Of a DNA stretch of 32,333 nucleotides, positions 15,903 to 24,657 are shown in pieces (positions within the stretch are counted from its first letter, which is position 1; each line of letters starts with the position of its first letter). This stretch comes from Paracoccaceae bacterium (lineage in GTDB: Bacteria; Pseudomonadota; Alphaproteobacteria; Rhodobacterales; Rhodobacteraceae): assembly GCA_024636555.1 (NCBI GenBank), contig JAGXGW010000008.1, positions 1-32,333 of the forward strand. Direction: 5' to 3'. Both the position numbers and the translations under genes were made by a program. Under the pieces are notes generated by a model. That model was given only the letters and a program-made list of their open reading frames with translations, was not told where the DNA came from and did not search any database.

Positions 15903-18269
15903 TTACGCGTTCATTGCGGTCCACACCCGATTGGGCGAGAGCGGCATGTCGATATGGGTGATATGGGTCTTGCCCGCCGAATGCAGCGCATCGATCACGG
16001 CATTCACCACAGCGGGGGGCGATCCGATGGCTCCGGCCTCGCCGCAACCTTTCACGCCAAGCGGGTTGTGCGTGCAGGGCGTGACGCAGGAGTGATCCAC
16101 CGCATAGAACGGCACATCATTGGCGCGCGGCATGGCGTAATCCATGTAGGAGCCTGTCAGAAGCTGGCCGTTCTCGTCATAGACAGCGCCTTCCAGCAGC
16201 GCTTGCCCGATGCCCTGCCCGATCCCGCCATGCACCTGCCCCGACACGATCATCGGGTTGATGATATTGCCGAAATCATCCGCAGCGCTGAACCGTTCGA
16301 TCGTGACGCGGCCGGTATCGGGATCAAGCTCGACCTCGCAGGCATAGGCGCCCGACGGATAGGTGAAGTTCGACGGATCGTAGAGCGCCGTTTCCTCCAG
16401 CCCCGGCTCGATATCGTCGAGCGGATAGTTATGCGGCACGTAGGCGGCAAGGGTCACATCGCCCCAAGCCACGGATTTGTCGGTGCCGGCGACATGGAAC
16501 TTGCCGTCCTTCACCTCGATATCCGCGTCAGAGGCTTCCATCAGATGGGCCGCGATCTTTTTGGCCTTGTTGATGATCTTCTCGGTCGCGCGCACCATGG
16601 CGCTGCCGCCCACGGCCAGAGAGCGCGAGCCATAGGTGCCCATGCCCATCGGTCCTTTGGCGGTGTCGCCATGCACGATCTCGATCATGCTCTCGTCGAT
16701 GCCGAGCATCTCCGCGATCACCTGCGGAAAGGCGGTCTCGTGCCCCTGCCCGTGGCTGTGGCTGCCCGTCATCACAGAAATCGAGCCGGTCGCGTTGACC
16801 CGCACCGTGGCGCTTTCATAAAGCCCCGCACGCGCGCCCAACTGGCCCACAAGGTTCGACGGCGCGATGCCGCAAGCCTCGATATAGCAGTTCACGCCCA
16901 GACCGCGCAGCTTGCCCTTGGCCTCGGACGCCTTGCGGCGCGCCTCGAAACCGGACAGGTCCGCGATCTCTTCGAGCTTGTCCATCGTGGCGGTGTAGTC
17001 GCCGATGTCATAGACCACGGCCACCGGCGTCTGATAAGGAAACTCGCTGATGAAGTTCTGCCGGCGCAGCTTGATCGGGTCCACGCCCAGTTCGCGCGCG
17101 GCTTTGTCGATCACGCGCTCCAACTGGTATGTCGCCTCGGGGCGGCCCGCGCCACGATAGGCGTCGACCGGCACCGTGTTGGTGAACACAGCCTTGACGT
17201 TCACATAGACCAGCGGGGTGCGGTAGTTGCCCGCCATCAGCGTGCCATGCAGCCATGTCGGCACCGATGGCGCGAAGGTGGAGAGATACGCCCCCATATT
17301 CGCGTAAGTGTCGGTCCGCACCGCCATGAAGTTGTTGTCCGCATCCAGCGCCAGTTCGATCTTGGTCACGTGGTCGCGGCCATGCGCGTCGGACATGAAC
17401 GCCTCGGAGCGGCTGGAGGTCCATTTGACGGGGCGCTTGATCTGGCGCGCGGCAAAGGTGCAGAACGCCTCCTCGGCGTAATGGAAAATCTTGGTGCCGA
17501 AACCGCCACCCACATCGGGGGCGACAACACGCAGCTTATGCTCTGGAATGCCCAGCACGAAGGCGCCCATCAGCAGCCGGATCACATGCGGGTTCTGGCT
17601 GGTGGTGTAGAGCGTGGAATCATCGGTCGAGCGGTTGTAATCGCCCACGGCGACACGCGGCTCCATCGGGTTGGCCACAAGGCGGTTGTTGACCAGTTCC
17701 AGCGTGGTGACATGCGCGGCATTCTTGAACGCCTCATCCGTGGCCGCCTTGTTCTCCTCGACAAAGCCCCAGTCATAGCACAGGTTCGATGTCAGATCGT
17801 CATGCACCAGCGGCGCGCCTTCCTTGACGGCGTCCTTCATGTTGATGACAGCGGGCAGTTCCTCGATATCCACCACGATGGCCTCGGCGGCGTCGCGGGC
17901 CTGCTCGTAGGTCTCCGCAACGATCGCGGCGATGGGATCACCGACATGGCGCACCTTGCCCTGTGCCAGAACCGGATGGCCGGGTTCCTGCATCGGCTGG
18001 CCGTGCTTGTCCGTCACCTGCCAGCCGCAGGGCAGACCGCCGATGCCCGCAAAATCGTCGCCGGTGAAAATCCGCACCACACCGGGCATTTTCGCGGCCT
18101 CGGACGTGTCGACGGAGGTCAGCCGCCCATGCGCCACGTCCGAGCGCAGGAAATGCACATAGGTCTGTCCGTAAAGGTTGATGTCGTCTGTGTAATTGCC
18201 GTTTCCTGTCAGAAACCGCAGGTCTTCGCGCCGCTTGGGGCTGGCGCCAATTCCATGATCCTTGGGCAT
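15903..18269 (-). CDS. coxL: form II CO dehydrogenase-like large (molybdenum) subunit
   Basis: The 788-residue subunit holds the molybdopterin cytosine dinucleotide cofactor. The substrate loop is AYRGAGR at 370-376, the form II signature. Form I enzymes proven to oxidise CO have AYxCSFR, whose Cys binds copper. The catalytic Glu744 is present in KGCGEAGAIGSPPA. DVGGGFGTK and GSHSHGQGHETAFPQV are cofactor-binding regions. The subunit order small-large-medium is also that of form II. It is therefore a molybdenum hydroxylase of unproven substrate, and CO oxidation should not be assumed. GGGAGAGAGAG precedes the ATG. Confidence 0.93.
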   Translation of the reverse strand: MPKDHGIGASPKRREDLRFLTGNGNYTDDINLYGQTYVHFLRSDVAHGRLTSVDTSEAAKMPGVVRIFTGDDFAGIGGLPCGWQVTDKHGQPMQEPGHPVLAQGKVRHVGDPIAAIVAETYEQARDAAEAIVVDIEELPAVINMKDAVKEGAPLVHDDLTSNLCYDWGFVEENKAATDEAFKNAAHVTTLELVNNRLVANPMEPRVAVGDYNRSTDDSTLYTTSQNPHVIRLLMGAFVLGIPEHKLRVVAPDVGGGFGTKIFHYAEEAFCTFAARQIKRPVKWTSSRSEAFMSDAHGRDHVTKIELALDADNNFMAVRTDTYANMGAYLSTFAPSVPTWLHGTLMAGNYRTPLVYVNVKAVFTNTVPVDAYRGAGRPEATYQLERVIDKAARELGVDPIKLRRQNFISEFPYQTPVAVVYDIGDYTATMDKLEEIADLSGFEARRKASEAKGKLRGLGVNCYIEACGIAPSNLVGQLGARAGLYESATVRVNATGSISVMTGSHSHGQGHETAFPQVIAEMLGIDESMIEIVHGDTAKGPMGMGTYGSRSLAVGGSAMVRATEKIINKAKKIAAHLMEASDADIEVKDGKFHVAGTDKSVAWGDVTLAAYVPHNYPLDDIEPGLEETALYDPSNFTYPSGAYACEVELDPDTGRVTIERFSAADDFGNIINPMIVSGQVHGGIGQGIGQALLEGAVYDENGQLLTGSYMDYAMPRANDVPFYAVDHSCVTPCTHNPLGVKGCGEAGAIGSPPAVVNAVIDALHSAGKTHITHIDMPLSPNRVWTAMNA

Positions 18270-18373
18270 GATCTCTCTCTCCCTGAGTGGAGAATGGCTT
18301 CCCTCCTCGGATGCAGCATTCCCCGTTAACCTAGGTAATGCGAAGACAGCGCCACGCGGCGCATCCCTCGATC

Positions 18374-18859
18374 TTATTCGGCCGCGATGCGGCTCACGTC
18401 CTGCCCGGCTGCGGCCATGATCGCCTTGACGATGTTATGATAGCCCGTGCAGCGGCAGATATTGCCTTCGAGATAGTCGCGGATCTCCGCCTCGGTCGGA
18501 TTGGGGTTTTCCTTCAGCAACGCTGTCGCCGTCATCACCATGCCGGGGGTGCAGAAACCGCACTGAAGCCCGTGGTGATCCTGAAACGCCTGCTGCACCG
18601 TGTTGAGCGAGCCGTCGTCATTCGCCACACCTTCGATGGTGAGAACCTCGGCCCCCTCGGCCTCGGCCGCCAGCATGGTGCAGGCTTTGATCGCATTGCC
18701 GTTCACATGCACAACGCAGGCCCCGCATTGCGACGTGTCGCAGCCGACATGCGTGCCGGTCAGATGCAGATTTTCGCGCAGAAATTGAACCAGCAATGTC
18801 CGGCCTTCCACGTCGCCCGACGCGGCCTTGCCATTCACGGTCATCTTGACCTGTACCAT
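18374..18859 (-). CDS. coxS: form II CO dehydrogenase-like small (2Fe-2S) subunit
   Basis: This 161-residue subunit carries two [2Fe-2S] clusters that relay electrons from molybdenum to FAD. The plant-ferredoxin-like N-domain has Cys40, Cys45, Cys48 and Cys60 ([10 protein letters not shown]...C). The helical C-domain has Cys100, Cys103, Cys135 and Cys137 (QCGFCTPGM...NICRCTGY). All eight ligands are present. GGGAGGAG lies just upstream of the ATG. It is the first of the three structural genes, and the 171-bp gap before it probably contains a promoter, although I see no certain -35/-10. Confidence 0.96.
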   Translation of the reverse strand: MVQVKMTVNGKAASGDVEGRTLLVQFLRENLHLTGTHVGCDTSQCGACVVHVNGNAIKACTMLAAEAEGAEVLTIEGVANDDGSLNTVQQAFQDHHGLQCGFCTPGMVMTATALLKENPNPTEAEIRDYLEGNICRCTGYHNIVKAIMAAAGQDVSRIAAE

Positions 18860-19030
18860 GACGCTCCTCCCAGAGACTATTTATGTCGTTCACGATATTA
18901 GTCTAAACATGCCCCCGACGTTATGAGAAGCAAGAATTTTCACCATCCTCGCAACGAAGTGACTTGCAGGCCCGTTTCGCGGGGTGTTTCACCCGCAAAC
19001 GCTTAGGCTTCACGCAAAGGATCGATCAGG

Positions 19031-20086
19031 CTAACGGGCGGATTTGTCGCGCTTGCGGCCGGCACGCGGCATCGGGCGTGTGGGGATTTCCTTGAGCAGG
19101 CCACCGATCCCCATCGCCGCGATATCCGGCCCGCTGACCGGCAGGCCGCAGGCAATCCGGCTAAGCACCCAATCCGCCCCGTTGAGCGCAGGCGAGCGCG
19201 CGCATCCCGGCAGGCCGATCACCACCCGCGCGCCCAACTGCCCCAGAAACAGCAGGTTGCCCGGATCGACGGGCATCCCGAATCGTTCCACCTGCCCGCC
19301 TGCCTGCCGCAGGGCCGCGGGGCCGACATCGTCGATATCCGAGGTGGCCGACCCTGTCAGGATCAGCACCAGATCGCCGCCCGCCGCAGCGATGGCCTGC
19401 GCCAGTTCCGCCGTGCGGTGCGGCACGGCGACAACGTCGTCCAACACCATGTCCAAGGCATCCAGCCGCGCCTTTATCGCGTTCTGGCCCTTGTCGGCGG
19501 TCGCCTCGCTGCTCTGCAACCCGCCGCCGATCTCTGTCACGATCAGCGTGGCAGAGCGCAGCACAGGCCGCGCCAGCCGGATCGTGCCAGTGCTGTTGCC
19601 TGCGCCATCGCCTGCCCCAAAGGCGCAAGCACGCTCCAGATGGGCCTGCGCCACCGCGTAGGAAATGATCTTGACCGTCGCGACCATTCCGCCCGCCGCC
19701 ATCTGCTGGAACGGCGGCACCGTCGCCAGCGTGATCATCGGATCGACCCCGTTCACCGCCACCAGCGCAGGCGCATCCATCACCACAACACCCGGCCCCG
19801 TCGCGATCAGGTTGACGCGGCCGGTGAACGGCGCGGTCAGCCGCAAACCCGCCGCCGCCGGATCGGGCACCAAGGCCGCCGCAAGCCGGGCGGCGGCGTC
19901 ATTCTCGTGCACATCGGTCGCGCCCGGCCGCGCCACGATCACTGTCTCCAAGCCCGCTGCAGCCAATGCGGCCAGATGCGCGGGCTCCAGCGTCACGCCC
20001 TTGCGCAGCCGCTTGCCGTCCAGCGCGACGGAATGGGCAAGGATCGCCCCCTCCGCCTGCGACAAGGGCACCGGGCCGAACTTCAT
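19031..20086 (-). CDS. molybdopterin-binding protein (MoeA/MoaB-like domain)
   Basis: This 351-residue protein has a molybdenum cofactor-binding domain of the MoaB/Mog type in its C-terminal half. The signature is GSATSDIDDVGPAAL at about 245, then GMPVDPGNLL and VVIGLPGCARSPALNG, equivalent to the family's KPGxP and GLPGNPVS. The N-terminal half is less clear. It probably handles or inserts cofactor for the dehydrogenase encoded next. The ATG at 20086 overlaps the xdhC stop as ATGA, so the two are coupled. The C-terminal tail is basic (RAGRKRDKSAR). MocA, which often accompanies such proteins, is absent here. Confidence 0.82.
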   Translation of the reverse strand: MKFGPVPLSQAEGAILAHSVALDGKRLRKGVTLEPAHLAALAAAGLETVIVARPGATDVHENDAAARLAAALVPDPAAAGLRLTAPFTGRVNLIATGPGVVVMDAPALVAVNGVDPMITLATVPPFQQMAAGGMVATVKIISYAVAQAHLERACAFGAGDGAGNSTGTIRLARPVLRSATLIVTEIGGGLQSSEATADKGQNAIKARLDALDMVLDDVVAVPHRTAELAQAIAAAGGDLVLILTGSATSDIDDVGPAALRQAGGQVERFGMPVDPGNLLFLGQLGARVVIGLPGCARSPALNGADWVLSRIACGLPVSGPDIAAMGIGGLLKEIPTRPMPRAGRKRDKSAR

Positions 20087-21051
20087 CCCTGCCTCAGCAC
20101 CTGCGTACACTGCGCCAGAATGGACAGCGCGATCTCCGCCGGTCCCGCCGCACCGATGTCCAGCCCCACAGGTCCGTGGATGCGCCCGATCCGGTCGGGG
20201 GAATGGCCCTTGGCAACCAGCCGGTCCACCCTTGAGGCATGGGTGCGTTTCGAGCCGAGCGCGCCGATATAGAACACATCCGAGGCCAGCGCCGCCTCGA
20301 TCGCGGGATCATCCAGCTTGGGATCATGCGTCAGCAGCACAAGCGCTGTGCGCGCATCCAGCCCCAGCGTGGCGATGGCATCATCGGGCCAGTCGTTCAG
20401 AACCGTCTCACCGGGAAAGCGCGCCTGCGATCCGAACGCATCACGCGGATCGATCAGCACCGGATCATAGCCCACGATCCGCGCCATCGGCACCAAAGCC
20501 TGCGCGATATGCACGGCCCCAACCACGATCATCCTGAGCGGCGGGTTGTGAATTGCCACGAACACCCTGCCCTCCGCCTCGAACCCCGAGCGATCCATGC
20601 GGAAACGTTCCGCGTGATCATCCGTCGTCAGATGCCGCGCGCCGCTGTCCAGATCGACCACATAGGCCACCGCGCGCCGCGCCGCGCGCGCCTTGACCAG
20701 CGCGTCCAGCGTGGTCTCCGGCAGGACCGCCCCGACAGGCTCGACCAGGACGCGGATCGTGCCGCCACAGGCCAGCCCGACTGCAAAGGCATCACCGTCA
20801 CTGACCCCGTATTCCAGCAGGCGTTGCGTACCCTGCTCCAGCGCTTCCATCGCCTCGGTCACCACCGCGCCCTCGACGCAGCCACCCGAGACCGAGCCCT
20901 CCATCTCGCCCTTGCCGGAGATCACCAGCTGGCTGCCCACACGGCGCGGGGCAGAGCCCCATGTCTCCACCACCGTGGCCAGCACGGCGCCGCGCCCGTC
21001 ACGGTGCCAGTCCAGCGCGATCTCCGGAATGCGGTCGTATCTGTCGGTCAT
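20083..21051 (-). CDS. XdhC/CoxI-family molybdenum cofactor maturation protein
   Basis: This 322-residue protein is of the XdhC/CoxI type. In xanthine dehydrogenase systems, members of this family bind Moco, promote its sulfuration and deliver it to the large subunit. The N-terminal domain carries GSVSGGCVE at 52-60 (Cys58) and GLACGG near residue 95. A Rossmann-like C-terminal domain starts around MIVVGAVHIAQAL, where the usual GAGHI is GAVHI. GGGAGGG lies 6 nt before the ATG at 21051; a GTG one codon earlier is less likely. It is coupled to the molybdopterin-binding gene and acts with coxSLM. Confidence 0.9.
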   Translation of the reverse strand: MTDRYDRIPEIALDWHRDGRGAVLATVVETWGSAPRRVGSQLVISGKGEMEGSVSGGCVEGAVVTEAMEALEQGTQRLLEYGVSDGDAFAVGLACGGTIRVLVEPVGAVLPETTLDALVKARAARRAVAYVVDLDSGARHLTTDDHAERFRMDRSGFEAEGRVFVAIHNPPLRMIVVGAVHIAQALVPMARIVGYDPVLIDPRDAFGSQARFPGETVLNDWPDDAIATLGLDARTALVLLTHDPKLDDPAIEAALASDVFYIGALGSKRTHASRVDRLVAKGHSPDRIGRIHGPVGLDIGAAGPAEIALSILAQCTQVLRQG

Positions 21052-21094
21052 CACAAACCCTCCCTTGGCCCTGACGGGCCGCGTCGGTCACTCG

Positions 21095-22354
21095 CTAGTG
21101 GCCGCGCAATGCCGCCATCAGCCGTGTCTTCTCTCCGGTATCATCCTGTTTCGAGATGGCCGCCGCAAGCGCCTCCAGACTGTCGATGGAATGGCCCGCG
21201 CGAAAGCTTTCGACATGCGGCAGCATCGCGGCGATCCCGCGCGCTTTCGGCGCGAATCCGTCCCAGCGCAGCAGCGGATTGAGCCAGATCAGACGGCGCG
21301 ACGACAGGTGCAGGCGTTCCATCTCGCGGCCCAGATCGGCGGCCTTGTCACGGTCCAGCCCGTCGGTGATCAGCAGCACCACCGCCCCCTGCCCCATGAC
21401 ACGGCGCGACCAGTCGCGGTTGAACGCATGCAGGCACGTGCCGATCCGCGTGCCGCCTTCCCAGTCCTGCGCCTCGGCGCCAGCCGCCTTCAGCGCCTGA
21501 TCCACGTCGCGGGTCGCAAGGTGGCGGGTGATATTGGTCAGCCTTGTGCCAAATGTGAACGCATGCACCCGCGCCCATCCCGCGCCCTTCTCATTGGCGA
21601 CAGCGTGGAGAAAATGCAAAACCATCCGGCTGTATTGGCTCATTGAGCCGGAAATATCGCAAAGCACCACCAGATTGGGCCAGCGCGGACGCGGCTTTTT
21701 CAAAGACAGCCCCTGCATCTCACCGCCCCGCCGCATCGTCGCGCGCATGGTGCGCCGCCAGTCGATCCGGTTGCCGGTCAGGCTGGGCTGGCCGCGCCGT
21801 GACGGAATCGGCTTCACCGGCAGGCGCATCCGTGCCAGCATCCGCTTGGCCTGCGCAATCTCGGCGGTGCTCATCTGCTCGAAATCCAGCGTCTTGAGCC
21901 GCTCCTCGGTGGAGATCGTCATCGAGGCATCGACCTCGATCATCGTCTCCTCCTCGCGCGGTGGCTCCTGTTCGACCGGACGGTTCGCCCCGTCCAGCAA
22001 GGCCTCCGCCGCGCGCTTCTCGGCGGCCTGTGTCTGGCGTTCCTCCTGCACACCGCGGATGGCGGGCAGCATCATCGACATCATATGCTCCAGATAGCGC
22101 GGATCGCGCCAATAGAGCCGGAAGATTTGCGAGAACACCGCGCGATGTTCGGGCCGGTTCACGAAACAGGCATGCAGCACCCAGAAGAAATCGCGCTTGT
22201 CAGTGAATCCCGCCGCCTGCACCACGCGCACCGCGTCGATCACGCGGCCTGTCCCGATGGGCAGCCCCGCCTTGCGCAAAGCCCGCGCAAAATGCGTGAT
22301 ATTCTGCGCCAGCTTCGGATCATCCGGCAACTCGAGGGGGATGTATTCGGCCAC
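21095..22354 (-). CDS. VWA-domain protein, CoxE-like
   Basis: This 419-residue protein has a C-terminal von Willebrand A domain with an intact metal-ion site, DISGSMS (Asp233, Ser235, Ser237), and later TDG in LLITDGLDRD. The N-terminal half is helical and charged, as in CoxE. Together with the MoxR ATPase encoded just upstream it should form a MoxR-VWA chaperone pair, which in Oligotropha (CoxD/CoxE) matures the Mo-Cu site of CO dehydrogenase. Whether a form II enzyme needs the same treatment is not known. It lies 101 bp after the MoxR gene and 43 bp before xdhC. Confidence 0.9.
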   Translation of the reverse strand: MAEYIPLELPDDPKLAQNITHFARALRKAGLPIGTGRVIDAVRVVQAAGFTDKRDFFWVLHACFVNRPEHRAVFSQIFRLYWRDPRYLEHMMSMMLPAIRGVQEERQTQAAEKRAAEALLDGANRPVEQEPPREEETMIEVDASMTISTEERLKTLDFEQMSTAEIAQAKRMLARMRLPVKPIPSRRGQPSLTGNRIDWRRTMRATMRRGGEMQGLSLKKPRPRWPNLVVLCDISGSMSQYSRMVLHFLHAVANEKGAGWARVHAFTFGTRLTNITRHLATRDVDQALKAAGAEAQDWEGGTRIGTCLHAFNRDWSRRVMGQGAVVLLITDGLDRDKAADLGREMERLHLSSRRLIWLNPLLRWDGFAPKARGIAAMLPHVESFRAGHSIDSLEALAAAISKQDDTGEKTRLMAALRGH

Positions 22355-22367
22355 GCTTTACCCCCGT

Positions 22368-22388
22368 TTCTTCTTGCGGCAAATATCC
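22368..22388 (-). repeat. dispersed intergenic motif, copy 4
   Basis: On the minus strand: GGATATTT, GCCG, CAAGAAG, AA. It lies between the MoxR and VWA genes. Next to it are a GTCGAAC/GTTCGAC palindrome and a GGGGGC/GCCCCC stem (about 22398-22438), so the 101-bp gap is unusually structured. Confidence 0.6.
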
Positions 22389-22455
22389 TCGGGGGGATCG
22401 TCGAACAAAGTTCGACGTAGGGGGCGGAAAGCCCCCGCCTCGCCACGCAAAACCA

Positions 22456-23364
22456 TCACGCAGGCTCCAATGAGGCGCGCGCCTCGTCCAGCAGGCGTTT
22501 TGCCTCGGAGCCCTGCAATTTCGCAATATCATCCTGATATTTCAGGATCGCACCCAGCGTATCTGCAATGACTTCGGGCGACAGGCTGATGACATCCAGC
22601 GCCAGCAGGCATTTCGCCCAGTCGATGGTTTCGGCCACGCCGGGTTTCTTGAACAGATCCTCGGTCCGCAGGCGCTGCACGAAAGCCACCACCTCGCGGC
22701 TGAGTGCGGCGGAGGCTTCGGGCGCGCGGGCCTGCAAAATCTCGATCTCGCGGTCAAACGTGGGATAATGCACCCAGTGATAGAGGCAACGCCGTTTCAG
22801 CGCGTCATGCACCTCGCGCGTGCGGTTGGAGGTCAGGATCACGATGGGCGGCTCGGGCGCGACAATCGTGCCAAGCTCGGGGATCGTGACCTGAAAATCG
22901 CTGAGCGCTTCTAGCAGGAACGCCTCGAACGGCTCGTCCGTGCGGTCCAGCTCGTCGATCAGCAGCACCGGCGCGCCACCCGCCTGCGGGCGCATGGCCT
23001 GCAACAGGGGCCGCTCGATCAGGTAGTCCTGCGTGAAAAGTTCCGATTTCAGCGCGTCGCGTTCGGCCCCGCCCGAGGCTTCGGCGGTCCGGATGGCGAT
23101 CATTTGCGCGGCGAAATTCCATTCATAGACCGCCGAGGACGCATCCAGCCCCTCGTAGCACTGCAACCGGATCAGACGGCGGCCGAGGGCTGCGGCGATG
23201 GCCTTGGCGATCTCGGTCTTGCCGGTGCCCGCCTCGCCTTCCAGAAACAGCGGACGGCCCAGCTTGAGCGACAGGAACGTGACCGTGGCCAGGGCCCGCC
23301 CGCAGACATAATCCTGTCCGGCCAGCAGGTTTTGCACCTCGTCGATGGATTGCGGCAATGCCAT
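22456..23364 (-). CDS. MoxR-family AAA+ ATPase, CoxD-like
   Basis: This is a 302-residue AAA+ ATPase with Walker A GEAGTGKT at 43-50, Walker B VLLIDE at 133-138 and sensor-1 Asn180 in ILTSNRTRE. MoxR ATPases remodel client proteins and insert metal centres; in the cox system CoxD reduces and assembles the active-site cluster. GGGAGGA lies 6 nt before the ATG at 23364. A longer open frame continues far upstream, but that part is antisense to the glycosyltransferase gene and is not coding. It is the first gene of the minus-strand cluster, so a promoter should lie in 23365-23583. Confidence 0.92.
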   Translation of the reverse strand: MALPQSIDEVQNLLAGQDYVCGRALATVTFLSLKLGRPLFLEGEAGTGKTEIAKAIAAALGRRLIRLQCYEGLDASSAVYEWNFAAQMIAIRTAEASGGAERDALKSELFTQDYLIERPLLQAMRPQAGGAPVLLIDELDRTDEPFEAFLLEALSDFQVTIPELGTIVAPEPPIVILTSNRTREVHDALKRRCLYHWVHYPTFDREIEILQARAPEASAALSREVVAFVQRLRTEDLFKKPGVAETIDWAKCLLALDVISLSPEVIADTLGAILKYQDDIAKLQGSEAKRLLDEARASLEPA

Positions 23365-23583
23365 ATGTGATCCTCCCTTGATCCGCGAAACCTTGCAACT
23401 GGCTCTGGCCTGCGTCAAGGCAAGACAGCGTGTCCCGATTGCATAGGGGGTCGGCGAAAGTTTTGCGAAAGATTGACGGATTCTGTTCAAGCTGCAATGG
23501 TTTTGCCCAAGAATAACCTGCACAATGGCGGGATTGCGGGCTGCTCTTGTTGCGGACCGGGGCACAGAGCGGGCACGAGTGAC

Positions 23584-24657
23584 ATGAGTGAACATACCCA
23601 AGAGCAGCAGGCGGGGCTGCGGATTACGGCGATCACCTGCGTCAAGAACGAGGGGCCGTTCCTGCTGGAATGGATCGCCTATAACCGGCTGATCGGGGTG
23701 ACGGATTTTCTGTTCTATTCCAACGATTGCACCGATGGCACCGACCGGATGCTGGATGCCTTGCAAGCGCGCGGTATCGTGCAGCACCTGCCCAACCCCG
23801 CCGAGGGGCGCAACTACCAGATGGAGGCGCTCAAACATGCCGCCCATCAGGAGGTTGTCAGGCAGGCGGACTGGGTCTGGATCGCCGATGTCGACGAGTT
23901 TCTGAACATCCATACGGGCGATCACACCATCCCTGCCCTGATCGCGACTTGCGGCGATCCGCAGGCGATCAGCCCGACCTTCCAGTTTTTTGCCAATGAC
24001 GGGGTGGAGGCTTTCGAGGACCGGCCCGTCATCGCGCAGTTCCACCGCAGCCACAATCCCGATATCTGGTGCGGCGAGACGGCGATCGAGGTGAAAACGC
24101 TGATCCGTAAGGATTTCCCGCTGAAGTTCTACGGGGCGCATCGTCCGTTTTTTCGTGACGGGCTGCCGGCGGGCAGGCAGCCGCGCTGGACGGATGGCGC
24201 GGGCCGCGAGGTGCAGACCAAGTTCAAGCTGGCCGCCAACAAGCGTCGGATCCGCAAGTTTCCCGCCGCCGGCGCGCGCATCCATGCCACGCTGAACCAT
24301 TATGCACTGCGCAGTCTGGACAGCTATCTGGTCAAGAACGACCGTGGCGATGTGAACCGCGAGCATCGCGCCTTTGATGATACCTACTGGCGCGAACGCA
24401 ACGATCCCGCCTATGAGGACCGCTCGATCCAGCGGATGTTGCCCGCGCTCGAGGCTGAAATCGCCCGTCTGCGCGCCGAGCCCGAAATCGACGCGCTGCA
24501 TCTGGACTCGGTGGCGCTGCACCGCGCGCGGCGCGATGCTTTGCTGCAAATGCCGGAGTATCAGCAGATGCGCAGCGATCTCAAGGCCGCCCCGACCCTG
24601 CCGCCGCAGGAGGAAGCCCTGCTGCGGGAGCTTGGTCTGTGGGAGGATGCGGCATGA
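23584..24657 (+). CDS. glycosyltransferase-like protein (Glyco_tranf_2_4 type), first paralogue
   Basis: This 357-residue protein resembles the glycosyltransferase family 2 group typified by an N-terminal (T)CVKNEGPFLLEW, then FYSNDCTDGTDRMLDAL, and DVDEF at 102-106 as the likely metal/nucleotide-sugar binding DxD. The NHYALRSLDSYLVK segment lies towards the C-terminus. No signal peptide or membrane helix is seen, so it would act in the cytoplasm on an unknown acceptor. The ATG at 23584 matches the start of the conserved domain, but its ribosome-binding site is weak; the frame is open to 23473. The stop overlaps the next start (ATGA). Two paralogues follow. Confidence 0.82.
   Translation: MSEHTQEQQAGLRITAITCVKNEGPFLLEWIAYNRLIGVTDFLFYSNDCTDGTDRMLDALQARGIVQHLPNPAEGRNYQMEALKHAAHQEVVRQADWVWIADVDEFLNIHTGDHTIPALIATCGDPQAISPTFQFFANDGVEAFEDRPVIAQFHRSHNPDIWCGETAIEVKTLIRKDFPLKFYGAHRPFFRDGLPAGRQPRWTDGAGREVQTKFKLAANKRRIRKFPAAGARIHATLNHYALRSLDSYLVKNDRGDVNREHRAFDDTYWRERNDPAYEDRSIQRMLPALEAEIARLRAEPEIDALHLDSVALHRARRDALLQMPEYQQMRSDLKAAPTLPPQEEALLRELGLWEDAA

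Noticed and set aside
15858..18329. 823-codon open frame on the plus strand opposite coxL
   Set aside because: It is antisense to a well-supported gene, lacks motifs and a ribosome-binding site, and shows the same His/Arg-rich shadow composition.
15100..23364. Calling this an aerobic CO oxidation operon
   Set aside because: The large subunit has AYRGAGR without the copper-binding Cys, and the gene order is form II, so CO as substrate is not supported.
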